A stretch of 64,000 bases of DNA, taken from assembly GCA_030830785.1 (NCBI GenBank), contig JAURMI010000018.1, forward strand, positions 19,420-83,419, given 5' to 3'. Source of the stretch: Crocinitomicaceae bacterium. GTDB lineage: Bacteria; Bacteroidota; Bacteroidia; Flavobacteriales_D; Crocinitomicaceae. Under the pieces are notes generated by a model that did not search any database, had not been told where the DNA came from, and worked only from the letters and a program-made list of their open reading frames with translations. This document shows, piece by piece, positions 8,008 through 17,178 of this stretch. A program made the position numbers and the translations under genes. Position 1 is the stretch's first letter; each line of letters begins with the position of its first letter.

Positions 8008-9822
8008 ATGAGTATTATCAATTTATTACCCGATCACATTGCCAATCAAATTGCAGCCGGTGAGGTCATTCAAAGGCCAGCTTCGGTAGTAAAAGAATTA
8101 TTAGAAAATGCTGTAGACGCTGGTGCCACCCAAATTCAATTGCATGTCAAAGATGCAGGGAAAACATTAATTCAAGTCATTGACGATGGCATTGGCATGG
8201 ATGACATCGATGCTGAAAGATGTTTTCAGCGACATGCAACCAGTAAATTAACAAAGGCTTCAGAACTTTTTTCAATTCAAACTAAGGGGTTTAGGGGCGA
8301 AGCCTTAGCATCTATTGCCGCGATTGCGCAAATAAAACTTAAGACGCTACAAAAAGAAAAATCTACAGGGATTCAAGTAGAAATTGAAGGAAATAAAATA
8401 ACAAGCAAAAAAGAAGTTGTTTGCAATTTAGGAACTTCGATTGAAGTAAAAAATCTGTTTTATAATGTACCTGCTAGAAGGAATTTTTTAAAAAGCGATG
8501 CAATAGAACTGAGCCATATCCAAACTGAATTTGAACGCGTTGCTCTTGCACATCCTGACATACATTTTATTTTCAAGCACAACGCGCAAGATATATTCAA
8601 CTTACCAATTGCAAACTTGAGAATGCGACTTTCCACCATAATTGGGAAAGGAAGCAACGAAAAACTTGTACCCATTGAGGAGCAAACCGATATTGTTCGC
8701 ATTCAGGGCTATATTGGGAAACCCAGCCTAGCAAAAAAAAGTAGGGGTGAGCAATATCTATTTGTCAATCACCGTTTTTTTAAAGATTCCTATTTTAACC
8801 ATGCCATTTCGAAGGCTTATAATGGCATAATTAGTGAAAAACATTTTGCCTCATATTGTATTTTTCTAGAAGTAGATCCACATAAAATTGATGTGAATAT
8901 ACATCCGACCAAAACAGAAATAAAATTTGAAGAAGACCGCTTCATTTATTCCATTTTATTGAGTAGTGTAAGACAAGCTCTTGGAAAACACAATATTTTC
9001 CCAACACTCGATTTTGAAGCACAAAGTGCATTTGATGTTCCAAGCTCCATAAGGAAATCTGAACCAATATTGCCTCAGATTGATGTTGATCTATCGTACA
9101 ACCCTTTCAACAGCGCCCAAAACCAAGACCAATCACACAAAAAAAATTATAGTCCTGCATTGCAGCAATCTGGATTTGGGAATTCCAAGACTAAGGAGGA
9201 GGATTGGCAGCAATTCTATCAAATTACTGAGCAAAAACAAATAGATCAAAATTTACTCTTCGAATCCTCATCGATGAGCCATCAATTCTTACTTCACGAA
9301 AGGTACTTAATCAATCCAATTAAATCAGGGTTTTTAATTATAGATGTACCAAGAGCAAAATATAGAATCCTATTTGATAAATTAATGCAGCAATTCGTTT
9401 CACAACCCTTGGAGTCTCAGACCCTACTTTTTGCCATAGAAAAACCACTCGAAAAAGAAGCCAAACTGACATGGCAAAGTCAAAAAAGTTTATGGAATCA
9501 ATTGGGTTTTCATTTTCAAATCAAAGAAAACTTGCTTATCCTAGAAGCAGCGCCCACCCTACTTACTGAAGCAGATTTAGATAGCTGTCTAGACGACCTA
9601 ACCAATGCAGCGGCCTTTGGTAATATTGAGCAAGGTGATATTGCACATTTTTTGGTTACTAAATTGGCCAAATTTGGGTCTAAAAATTTTAAAATCGAAC
9701 ATCTAGAAGAAGTGGAGCATTTTATAGAATCTCTTTTTCAATGTCCACAACATAGTATTACCCCTAATGGCAAATCAATTATGTTTACGCTTGGATTTGA
9801 CCAACTTGCAAAAAAATTCTAA
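8008..9822 (+). CDS. mutL: DNA mismatch repair protein MutL
   Basis: 604 residues from the ATG at 8008. An upstream TTG at 7978 lies inside the promoter element and is unlikely. The GHKL ATPase is complete: E30-N34 in KELLENAVDAGA, DDGIGMD at 59-65, GFRGEAL at 94-100. A low-complexity linker runs about 330-420, then a C-terminal dimerization domain. The endonuclease motif DQHA-x2-E-x4-E expected in many bacterial MutL proteins appears here only as IDVPRAKYRILFD (445-457), and the usual CPHGRP-like end is CPQHSITPNG, so metal-dependent nicking is doubtful. It heads a tight rightward cluster with two rhomboids. Confidence 0.95.
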   Translation: MSIINLLPDHIANQIAAGEVIQRPASVVKELLENAVDAGATQIQLHVKDAGKTLIQVIDDGIGMDDIDAERCFQRHATSKLTKASELFSIQTKGFRGEALASIAAIAQIKLKTLQKEKSTGIQVEIEGNKITSKKEVVCNLGTSIEVKNLFYNVPARRNFLKSDAIELSHIQTEFERVALAHPDIHFIFKHNAQDIFNLPIANLRMRLSTIIGKGSNEKLVPIEEQTDIVRIQGYIGKPSLAKKSRGEQYLFVNHRFFKDSYFNHAISKAYNGIISEKHFASYCIFLEVDPHKIDVNIHPTKTEIKFEEDRFIYSILLSSVRQALGKHNIFPTLDFEAQSAFDVPSSIRKSEPILPQIDVDLSYNPFNSAQNQDQSHKKNYSPALQQSGFGNSKTKEEDWQQFYQITEQKQIDQNLLFESSSMSHQFLLHERYLINPIKSGFLIIDVPRAKYRILFDKLMQQFVSQPLESQTLLFAIEKPLEKEAKLTWQSQKSLWNQLGFHFQIKENLLILEAAPTLLTEADLDSCLDDLTNAAAFGNIEQGDIAHFLVTKLAKFGSKNFKIEHLEEVEHFIESLFQCPQHSITPNGKSIMFTLGFDQLAKKF

Positions 9823-9824
9823 TT

Positions 9825-10601
9825 ATGTTTCAAAATCTACCGCAGGTCACAAAAAATATCTTACTTCTCAACATTGCTTTTTTTGTTGCAAGTTTAATTC
9901 TCAAGTATCAAGGAATTAATTTAGAGATGACACTTGGCGCGCATTATGTCAATTCGCCATTTTTTGAACCCTATCAATTGGTGACTCATTTTTTCATGCA
10001 CAGCACCAGTAACTTTTTACACATATTTTTTAATATGTGGCTATTTGTGATGCTAGGTGCTTACCTAGAAAATCTATGGGGCGCCAAAAGGTTTTTTATT
10101 TTCTATTTAATTAGTGCAATGGGTTCATTTGCCCTTTACAACATGATTGGCTTCATGGATATCATGCAACTTAAAAGAGAACTTGCTTCGCAAATGAACC
10201 TTGAACAATTCAACTATTTTTTAGAAAATAAACTAAATGTCAATAATGGTCTAATAGATAATATTAATGCCTATTTAACTGATAACCAAATCATGGTTAC
10301 GCCTACATTAGAGTCGTACTTGACTAAATCTTTAACACCAATGGTTGGTGCCTCAGGTGGAGTTTTTGGTATCATGACTGCATTTGCAATTCTATTTCCT
10401 AACACGGAATTCAGACTCTATTTCGCTATTCCCATAAAAGCAAAGTATCTTGTAACGGGATATTTTTTCTTGGAGCTATATTTGGCTTTTCAAAATCCGG
10501 AAGGCGATAATGTTGCTCACTTGGCTCATGTTGGAGGGGCTATTGCTGGTGCAATCATGGTTTTATTATGGCGTAAAAATGACCGATCAAATTTTTGGTA
10601 A
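9825..10601 (+). CDS. Rhomboid family intramembrane serine protease (first of tandem pair)
   Basis: 258 residues with about six membrane helices. The catalytic Ser177 in VGASGGVFG and catalytic His235 in AHVGG are present, and HIFFNMWLF matches the rhomboid helix-2 signature HxxxN. A roughly 60-residue polar segment (about 111-170) interrupts the fold before the Ser helix; this is longer than usual. It starts three bases after mutL stops, so it is probably co-transcribed. It would cleave membrane-spanning substrates; none can be named. Confidence 0.93.
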   Translation: MFQNLPQVTKNILLLNIAFFVASLILKYQGINLEMTLGAHYVNSPFFEPYQLVTHFFMHSTSNFLHIFFNMWLFVMLGAYLENLWGAKRFFIFYLISAMGSFALYNMIGFMDIMQLKRELASQMNLEQFNYFLENKLNVNNGLIDNINAYLTDNQIMVTPTLESYLTKSLTPMVGASGGVFGIMTAFAILFPNTEFRLYFAIPIKAKYLVTGYFFLELYLAFQNPEGDNVAHLAHVGGAIAGAIMVLLWRKNDRSNFW

Positions 10602-10622
10602 AGTGCCTAAATTCCCAATTCT

Positions 10623-11504
10623 ATGAATCCTTTAATTGAGCAAATAAAATCCCAATATCGTAGTGGGTCAATGGTAATTAAACTTTTGATCATTAATGTT
10701 GGTTTTTTTGTTTTAATTCAATTCATAGATGCACTGCAGCGTTTACAAATTGACCCATCAACACCCAAACCTGTAGACCACCGTTGGATTGATTGGTTAT
10801 TTGCCTTGCCTGGTTCATTTGAAGGGCTTTTATTCCAACCTTGGACTATAGTGCTTTCCTTATTTGCACATTTCGGTATTTGGCATCTTTTAACCAATAT
10901 TATTTTTCTTTATTTTGCGGGCAATACTTATGAAAAATTCTTTGGACCTAGAAGGTTATTGCATCTATATCTATTGGGCGGAATTGCAGGTAATCTTTCA
11001 GAAATAATCGCACATATAATTTTTCCGGCTATCCAAAACCAAATGTTCTCAGTTGTAGGCGCATCCGGATCAATTATGGCTATTTTTATCGCTTTGGCAT
11101 TTTCAAAGCCTCAGCTTCAAGTCCAACTTTTTGGTATTCTTCCATTACGGATTTATTACATTGCAATTTTCTTTTTATTAAAAGATTTATCCTCTGTGGG
11201 TACCGCTGACAATATTGCGCATTTTGCTCATATTGGTGGAGGGGCGTTTGGCATTTGGAGTATCCAGCAATTCTGGAGTTCACAGATGGATAAAAAATGG
11301 CTTGGAATTAGTTTAAGAAGAAAAAAAAATAAATTCAAAGTTAAAAAAGGTGGTAGACCACTTAGCGATGATCAATACAGGGAAAACAAACAAACTAAGC
11401 AAGCTCAATTAGATCGGATCTTGGATAAGATTTCAAAAAAGGGCTACGACGGTCTTACTAAAGAAGAAAAAGATTTTTTATTCCAACAAAGTAAAGATGT
11501 CTAA
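10623..11504 (+). CDS. Rhomboid family intramembrane serine protease (second of pair) with cytoplasmic tail
   Basis: 293 residues. The rhomboid core has Ser148 in VGASGS, His203 in AHIGG and the HLLTNIIFLYFAG helix. A basic, soluble tail of about 75 residues follows (from about 220; RRKKNKFKVKKGG, then a helical segment ending in GLTKEEKDFLFQQS), resembling the C-terminal DUF6576 seen in Bacteroidota rhomboids. It lies 21 bases after the first rhomboid and its end overlaps the next start by eight bases. The two rhomboids differ in insert and tail and are not a recent duplicate. Confidence 0.93.
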   Translation: MNPLIEQIKSQYRSGSMVIKLLIINVGFFVLIQFIDALQRLQIDPSTPKPVDHRWIDWLFALPGSFEGLLFQPWTIVLSLFAHFGIWHLLTNIIFLYFAGNTYEKFFGPRRLLHLYLLGGIAGNLSEIIAHIIFPAIQNQMFSVVGASGSIMAIFIALAFSKPQLQVQLFGILPLRIYYIAIFFLLKDLSSVGTADNIAHFAHIGGGAFGIWSIQQFWSSQMDKKWLGISLRRKKNKFKVKKGGRPLSDDQYRENKQTKQAQLDRILDKISKKGYDGLTKEEKDFLFQQSKDV

Positions 11505-12609
11505 ATCGAAGAGTTTCATCTTATCATGGCCCTTTAAGCTACTGACGGTATGCAGTCTAATTGGATTGCTCCTAAGTTATGTAGCTCCGTTTATTCATCC
11601 TTCTACTATCCCACTTTTACCATTTTTTGGGCTGTCATACCCGATTCTTTTGGTATTGACTATTTGTTGGCTTGTTATCTGGGCTTTAATGCGATCAAAA
11701 TGGGCAATTATCTGCTTAATTGTGTTGGTAATTGGTGGTAAATTACATTTTAGGAATTTTTCTTTAGGAAATAATGCTAATAATTCAGATCCACAAAAAG
11801 GACTCTCAGTAATGAGTTTTAATGTTCGACTTTTTGATTTATTTAATCCTGACTTTAACAATGCACTGAAAAATCGTGACCAAATTTTTTCGTTTATTAA
11901 CGGCCAAGCACCTGATGTGCTTTGTCTGCAAGAGTTTTATCGCCAAGACAAACCGACGCGCTTTGAAATTATGGATTCAATTTATCGCATTATGGGATCG
12001 AAGGAATACCATGAGCGAAGTGCACACAAAAGACGAACACATGAAAATTACGGAATCGCAATCTTTTCAAAATATCCCATCATTTCTAAAGGCGATGTGA
12101 TGTTTGATTCACAAAGCCCTCAAGATTTTAATTATTGTATTTTTGCCGATATTGTAAAAAATACGGACACTTTACGAGTTTATAATGTCCATCTACAATC
12201 TATTGGCCTTAAATCTGATTCAAATATTGGTGGCGGAACCTTGGCAAACTATCAAAGTAAAAGAGGCTTATTTGCCGCGTATAGAAAATTAAAAAGCGCC
12301 TTTCAAAAAAGAGCTAATCAAGCAAGACGCGTTGTCGAACATCTAAAAAATTCACCATACCCTGTTATAGTCTGTGGAGATTTCAATGACACACCCATGT
12401 CCTACACTTATAATCAATTTCATATGGTGTTAAGGGATGCATTCCAAGGCAATATTTTTGGTTTAGGCGCTACTTACATTGGAAAATTACCAGCAGGACG
12501 AATTGACTACTTTTTTCACAGTCCTAAATTAAGTGTGTCAAATTTTAAAATTCACCCAAAAACAATTAGTGACCACAGACCAATTAGTTGTGTTTTCACG
12601 TATAAATAG
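11497..12609 (+). CDS. Membrane-anchored endonuclease/exonuclease/phosphatase family protein
   Basis: 370 residues. The first 90 contain three membrane helices. From about 105 the EEP fold follows: MSFNVRLFD, the metal-binding Glu in LCLQEF, VCGDFNDTP, and the terminal SDHRPI with the catalytic His. Family members cleave phosphodiesters in DNA, RNA or lipids; the membrane anchor suggests action at the inner membrane, but the substrate is unknown. The start overlaps the upstream rhomboid by eight bases, indicating coupled translation. Confidence 0.88.
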   Translation: MSKSKSFILSWPFKLLTVCSLIGLLLSYVAPFIHPSTIPLLPFFGLSYPILLVLTICWLVIWALMRSKWAIICLIVLVIGGKLHFRNFSLGNNANNSDPQKGLSVMSFNVRLFDLFNPDFNNALKNRDQIFSFINGQAPDVLCLQEFYRQDKPTRFEIMDSIYRIMGSKEYHERSAHKRRTHENYGIAIFSKYPIISKGDVMFDSQSPQDFNYCIFADIVKNTDTLRVYNVHLQSIGLKSDSNIGGGTLANYQSKRGLFAAYRKLKSAFQKRANQARRVVEHLKNSPYPVIVCGDFNDTPMSYTYNQFHMVLRDAFQGNIFGLGATYIGKLPAGRIDYFFHSPKLSVSNFKIHPKTISDHRPISCVFTYK

Positions 12610-12611
12610 AA

Positions 12612-13181
12612 ATGATTGCCTTAATAAATTGCGGTTCTAATAAAGTACGGGATATTTCTAGAATCATAGAAAGATCTACTACGGTGCAAATTATTGGATT
12701 GCACGATATCAATTACAAAGTGCTCAATCAATATAATGGTGTGGTGATTTCTGGAGCGCCCATTTTACTCACAGAAATTAATCCGCTTCCTTATATGAAT
12801 AGTTTTGAATGGGTAAAAGGGTATTCAAAACCAATACTCGGAATATGTTTTGGGCATCAAATTCTAGGGCTTCAGTATGGAGCACAAATTACTCCTATGG
12901 CTGAAGATCGGCAATTGCATGAAATAATTCTTAAAAAGAAAGATCCTTTGTTTGATGGATTGGCTCAAAAGGTTTTTATGCAAGAAGATCATTGCGAACA
13001 TATTACCGTACCAAAAGGCTTTAACTTATTGGCTAGTTCCAAATCATGTAATAACGAAGCCATGAAGCATAAAAAAAAGCCACATTATGGTGTGCAATTT
13101 CACCCTGAGGTTTCTTCTTCGGGTGGTGAGTTACTTATCAATAATTTTGTTGTACTAGCTTTAAAAGAATCAAAGTGCTAA
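12612..13181 (+). CDS. Class I glutamine amidotransferase (GuaA N-domain-like, stand-alone)
   Basis: 189 residues with the triad of class I amidotransferases: Cys79 in GICFGHQ, His164 and Glu166 in QFHPEVS. Length and sequence match the free-standing amidotransferase subunit of GMP synthase (archaeal type), but no synthetase subunit is adjacent, so it may serve another acceptor or act as a glutamine hydrolase. It begins two bases after the EEP gene and closes the mutL-rhomboid cluster before a strong terminator. Confidence 0.85.
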   Translation: MIALINCGSNKVRDISRIIERSTTVQIIGLHDINYKVLNQYNGVVISGAPILLTEINPLPYMNSFEWVKGYSKPILGICFGHQILGLQYGAQITPMAEDRQLHEIILKKKDPLFDGLAQKVFMQEDHCEHITVPKGFNLLASSKSCNNEAMKHKKKPHYGVQFHPEVSSSGGELLINNFVVLALKESKC

Positions 13182-13233
13182 TTTAAATTTTACCCTCTGT
13201 GGTATAATCAAAATTTTATATGTAATTTAAAAA

Positions 13234-13257
13234 AAAAGGAGGCCAAGGCCTCCTTTT
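13234..13257. terminator. Perfect palindromic bidirectional terminator
   Basis: An uninterrupted 24-base palindrome (AAAAGGAGGCC at 13234-13244 and GGCCTCCTTTT at 13247-13257, separated by AA). It lies between the convergent amidotransferase gene and the T9SS cargo gene, with A/T runs on both sides. Confidence 0.9.
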
Positions 13258-13276
13258 AAATTTGATTTCATTTGGA

Positions 13277-16195
13277 TTACAATTTAATAAATTTGGCACT
13301 ATCAGATTGTTTTCCTGAATTAAATTTGACAATATAGGTGCCAGAAGGCAGATCAGCACTATCAATGTTTAACTGATTTGTTCCTTCGGCCATTTGAAGA
13401 CTCTTACTCCATACCAAGCGACCTGTAATTGAATAAACCTCAATTTGAACCTTTCCACTTTGAGCTAATTCAAAAGTCAAATTAGTATTCTCCTTAGTTG
13501 GATTAGGATAAGTTCTTAATTTAGTTTTAAATTCTTGTGCTGGCGTACCCAAATCATTGTTGGTACCAAGATATTGAGTTGTTCGCCAAATTCCTCGTCC
13601 AAAGGTTCCCAAGTAGATTTCTCCTGGCCTTCCGTTGCCTTCATCAAAAGAACGCCAACTTTGTCGAACCTCAAAAACCGGGGTGCCTTCAAAACCAGTT
13701 GAGGCATTTTCCCATGTAGCACCTCCGTTTTCAGTGACCCATGCACCGTTTGAAGTACCAACTACTAAAATGTCCGAATCGTTGCGATCAATAATACCGT
13801 CATATGTAGCAATACCAGAAACTATGGAACCCAAATTGGTATAGGTTGGTGTTGCTGCAGTTGCATTATTTGAACGCTTATTTGTACCATTGAAACTTGC
13901 AAAACATACCAAATCATTTGCATCATTTGGATTGATTGCGATTCCTTCATAAGATGTATTCGTAATTTTAGTTAGTGTTGTGGCCGTGGGAGGTGTTGAA
14001 GTTGCACCTTGGGTAACGTATCCTGCCTCTGAATAGAAGTTAGGATTACTTGTATAAACGCTACCAAGACCGTCAAGTCGCCAAATTCCATTTCCAGCAC
14101 TTATATAACAGTGGTTGAGATCTCTAGAAAATTCTACATCCACAGAATTCCAATTGCCACCTCCGATTCCTTTAGCCACGCAAATCCAACCTGGATTTGT
14201 AACCGAGAAACGAGCAGCATTGCGCGTTCCCCATAGTTCACCGCCATTGGCATTAACATATACTAAAAACCAAGATTGATAAGGGTCAGCAATGCGAAGC
14301 GTGTCCCAAGCTACATTGAAAATAACAGTATCTGAACCCATATCAACCGTTTCGCCTGTTGCCGGATTTAGACCATAGTTGACCCCATTTGAGGTTAAAG
14401 ATGGCGTGTAATACAAGGTGTCATCAAAATAGAGCGCAGTTGGCGCTGACATTGTAATCGTGTCGCCAGAAGCCAACGATGGAATGCGCAACATTTCACC
14501 GGCACCAAAATTTTTCTTTGGAATGTATGTAACAGAATCTTGTGAATTTGGATCGTAATATTCGGCAAAGAATAATTCTGTATGGAAAGGGTGGTTTGGA
14601 CTACCATCTGTACCAGGAGGATCATAAGTTCCAGGCAAATTCGGTGCAAAATTGGTCCAATTTACTCCTCGGTCACCGGAGCGGGAAATACTATTGTAAT
14701 AAATAGAAGAGAACATTACATTAGGATTGTAAAAAGAAATTTCACACTCAAAACCATCACCGCCATTTACTTCACGGAACTCGTGATAAGTAGATAATGA
14801 GAAGTCGTTGTAAAGCGTACCATTATCTTGGGCGCCTCCCATTACACGACCTGCTGCATCAAATGCAATACCATAAAATTGCGTTACGTTGTAACCACGG
14901 TTCGCCGGTAACCAACTCTGACCTTTATTTGCTGAAATACCGATTCCGCCGTCATTTCCAACATAAAAACGGTTGTTGTCATCCCACTTCATTTCGTGGT
15001 TGTCTGCGTGAACATAAGTTGGAGAACTTGGATTAACAAACCAAAGTGAAATTTTTTCAAAACCACCAGATGGCGGGTTGTTTACCGTTTGCTTCCATTC
15101 CCAGATGTCGATACCTCCAATCAACAACCTTTCATTGTCTGTTGGATCAACAGAAATAACGCTATTGTAGGTACCTTGATTGCGGTAGATATCAAATTCA
15201 TTTGGTGGGCCTGAAGGACCAACAAATTGATTCCAAGTTTGGCCGTTGTCATGTGAAACATGCATCGATAGCAAATTCGAGTTGGTACGCACCGCATAGA
15301 GTGAGTAATTACCGCCTTGCTTTGTAGGTGAAATAGCATATTCAATTCGTGCTGCACCAGTTGGCACAAGATTATTGGCAATAGAACCCGATTTATCGGT
15401 AAAACTATTTCCTCCATCTGTTGAAACAAACGTTTTATTCGCAGCATAGGCCGCTACTATGACTTGGCCATCTTTAGAAACTTTTAAGGCAAAACAACCT
15501 CCATTTGAAGCTGGAACACTCGTTAATGAGGCATCTCCAACCTTCCATTTTTTAAGTCCTGAAGCCGTTGCCAACCAGACATAATTATCTACATCCGAAC
15601 TAGCCACTTCTGTACAATTAGAGGTTCCTGGTACCTGTTGAAATGTGGCACCAAAATCTGTTGAGTACCATACACCATTACCACTCCAACCTTCGTCATT
15701 TGAACCTGTTGCCACATAAAGTGTATTGTCTAAAGTCATGGTCATACTTGATATGTAAGGATTAGCTCCAGCAGCGAAATAGGACACCTGGCGCTCCCAA
15801 AAATTCCCTTTATTGTTGGAAACAAACAAGCCTCCCGACACGCCACCAGCCCAAACGCGATCGTTATTTGATCTGTCAACGCAAATGGCTCTAGTTCGGC
15901 CCCCAATGTTATCTGGACCTAAAGATTCAAACACTATAGATTTAGAAGTTCCTTTTTTACGAATTTCTTGTTCAATTTTAGCCAAGGTTTCATCGGATAC
16001 ACGCTCTCCGGTGGTAACATCAATGTAACGCGCTTTAAGCCAAGACAAGGCGTCATCTGAACTAGTTTCTTGTATAACAGATAATCCAGACTGCTCATAA
16101 ATTCCTTCCTTTGCAATAGATTGATAGGCCACATAAGCGAGCGCTAAAATACCTGTAACTATCAGAGAACCAACTAAATATAATTTTTTATTCAT
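13277..16195 (-). CDS. T9SS-secreted protein with Asp-box (sialidase/Vps10-like) beta-propeller and type A sorting domain
   Basis: 972 residues. An N-terminal hydrophobic segment at 5-25 serves for Sec export. The body carries repeated Asp-box motifs (STDFGATF, STDGGNSF, SHDNGQTW, SANKGQSW, TENGGATW), which mark beta-propeller folds of the BNR/sialidase and Vps10 types. Residues about 893-972 are a T9SS type A sorting domain: YPNPTKENTNL, then VYSITGRLVW, LPSGTYIV and a terminal Lys-Leu. It is therefore likely carried across the outer membrane and anchored or released. No catalytic sialidase residues could be identified. It is monocistronic, with its own 125-base upstream region. Confidence 0.9.
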   Translation of the reverse strand: MNKKLYLVGSLIVTGILALAYVAYQSIAKEGIYEQSGLSVIQETSSDDALSWLKARYIDVTTGERVSDETLAKIEQEIRKKGTSKSIVFESLGPDNIGGRTRAICVDRSNNDRVWAGGVSGGLFVSNNKGNFWERQVSYFAAGANPYISSMTMTLDNTLYVATGSNDEGWSGNGVWYSTDFGATFQQVPGTSNCTEVASSDVDNYVWLATASGLKKWKVGDASLTSVPASNGGCFALKVSKDGQVIVAAYAANKTFVSTDGGNSFTDKSGSIANNLVPTGAARIEYAISPTKQGGNYSLYAVRTNSNLLSMHVSHDNGQTWNQFVGPSGPPNEFDIYRNQGTYNSVISVDPTDNERLLIGGIDIWEWKQTVNNPPSGGFEKISLWFVNPSSPTYVHADNHEMKWDDNNRFYVGNDGGIGISANKGQSWLPANRGYNVTQFYGIAFDAAGRVMGGAQDNGTLYNDFSLSTYHEFREVNGGDGFECEISFYNPNVMFSSIYYNSISRSGDRGVNWTNFAPNLPGTYDPPGTDGSPNHPFHTELFFAEYYDPNSQDSVTYIPKKNFGAGEMLRIPSLASGDTITMSAPTALYFDDTLYYTPSLTSNGVNYGLNPATGETVDMGSDTVIFNVAWDTLRIADPYQSWFLVYVNANGGELWGTRNAARFSVTNPGWICVAKGIGGGNWNSVDVEFSRDLNHCYISAGNGIWRLDGLGSVYTSNPNFYSEAGYVTQGATSTPPTATTLTKITNTSYEGIAINPNDANDLVCFASFNGTNKRSNNATAATPTYTNLGSIVSGIATYDGIIDRNDSDILVVGTSNGAWVTENGGATWENASTGFEGTPVFEVRQSWRSFDEGNGRPGEIYLGTFGRGIWRTTQYLGTNNDLGTPAQEFKTKLRTYPNPTKENTNLTFELAQSGKVQIEVYSITGRLVWSKSLQMAEGTNQLNIDSADLPSGTYIVKFNSGKQSDSAKFIKL

Positions 16196-16229
16196 AAGAA
16201 AATATTAATAAGGCATGATTAATGTACTA

Positions 16230-16288
16230 AATTAAGAAATATTCTCTTAATTCAGACGTCTAAAGTTTGACAATTATTCAAATTTGAA
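16230..16288 (-). promoter_or_regulatory. Dyad-rich region upstream of the T9SS cargo gene
   Basis: Three dyads lie in 59 bases: AATTAAGA-N7-TCTTAATT (16230-16252), AGACGTCT (16254-16261) and TTCAAATTTGAA (16277-16288). No TAnnTTTG element is present in this gap. Operator sites are possible; this is unproven. Confidence 0.35.
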
Positions 16289-16320
16289 GCATTAAAAATT
16301 TAAAATCTTTTTGTTTTTTT

Positions 16321-17178
16321 TTAATCGATTAAATGTTTTTCAGCATGATAAGAGGAGCGCACCAATGGGCCGCTTTCCACATATTTAAAGCCCATTTCCA
16401 AGCCTATTTTTTGATACATTGTAAATTTTTCTGGGCTAATAAATTCGGCTACGGGAAGATGTGTTGGTGATGGCTGAAGATACTGTCCTAAGGTCAGCAC
16501 ATCCACATTTACAGAACGCAAATCCTGCATAGTTTCTATAAGCTCCTGTTCAGACTCACCTAAACCTAACATGACACCAGATTTTGTGCGCAAACCACCT
16601 TTTTTAAGTCGAAACAGCACTTCCAAACTGCGGTCGTACTTTGCCTGAATGCGCACTTGCTTTGTAAGCCGTCTAACGGTCTCTAAATTGTGAGAAACAA
16701 TTTCTGGGGCCACATCAATAATAATTTGTAGGTTTTCCCAATTGCCCGCAAAATCAGGTATAAGCGTTTCAAGTGTTGTTTCAGGCGATTGATGTCTAAT
16801 GGCCCTTACCGTTTGAGCCCATATATGTGCGCCACCATCTTTGAGATCATCTCGATCAACAGATGTTAGAACAGCATGCTTAACACCCATTATTTTAACA
16901 GAATTGGCAACCCGTCCTGGCTCAAATTCATCGACATTTTCAGGTTTTCCGGTTTGCACACCACAGAAACCACAAGAACGCGTGCATATATTACCTAAAA
17001 TCATAAACGTGGCCGTACCTTCACCCCAGCATTCACCCATATTCGGACAGCTCCCGCTTTGGCATATAGTATGCAATTTATGTTCATCAACAAGACTTCT
17101 AACCTTGCGGTATTTCTCACCGGTTGGCAGTTTTACGCGCAGCCATTGAGGCTTTCTAAAACGTGTGGTATTTTGCAT
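16321..17178 (-). CDS. lipA: Lipoyl synthase
   Basis: 285-residue radical SAM enzyme that inserts two sulfurs into octanoyl groups on lipoate-dependent enzymes. The auxiliary cluster cysteines are C39, C44 and C50 ([12 protein letters not shown]), and the radical SAM cysteines are C65, C69 and C72 (CTRSCGFC). The terminal RSSYHAE motif that binds the auxiliary cluster through Ser is also present. The length is typical. The start codon overlaps the stop of the upstream acyltransferase gene by one base (TAATG), so the two are translated together. Confidence 0.97.
   Translation of the reverse strand: MQNTTRFRKPQWLRVKLPTGEKYRKVRSLVDEHKLHTICQSGSCPNMGECWGEGTATFMILGNICTRSCGFCGVQTGKPENVDEFEPGRVANSVKIMGVKHAVLTSVDRDDLKDGGAHIWAQTVRAIRHQSPETTLETLIPDFAGNWENLQIIIDVAPEIVSHNLETVRRLTKQVRIQAKYDRSLEVLFRLKKGGLRTKSGVMLGLGESEQELIETMQDLRSVNVDVLTLGQYLQPSPTHLPVAEFISPEKFTMYQKIGLEMGFKYVESGPLVRSSYHAEKHLID

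Noticed and set aside
13277..16195. A catalytic sialidase
   Set aside because: Asp boxes show the propeller fold, but the catalytic Arg triad, Asp and Tyr could not be placed.
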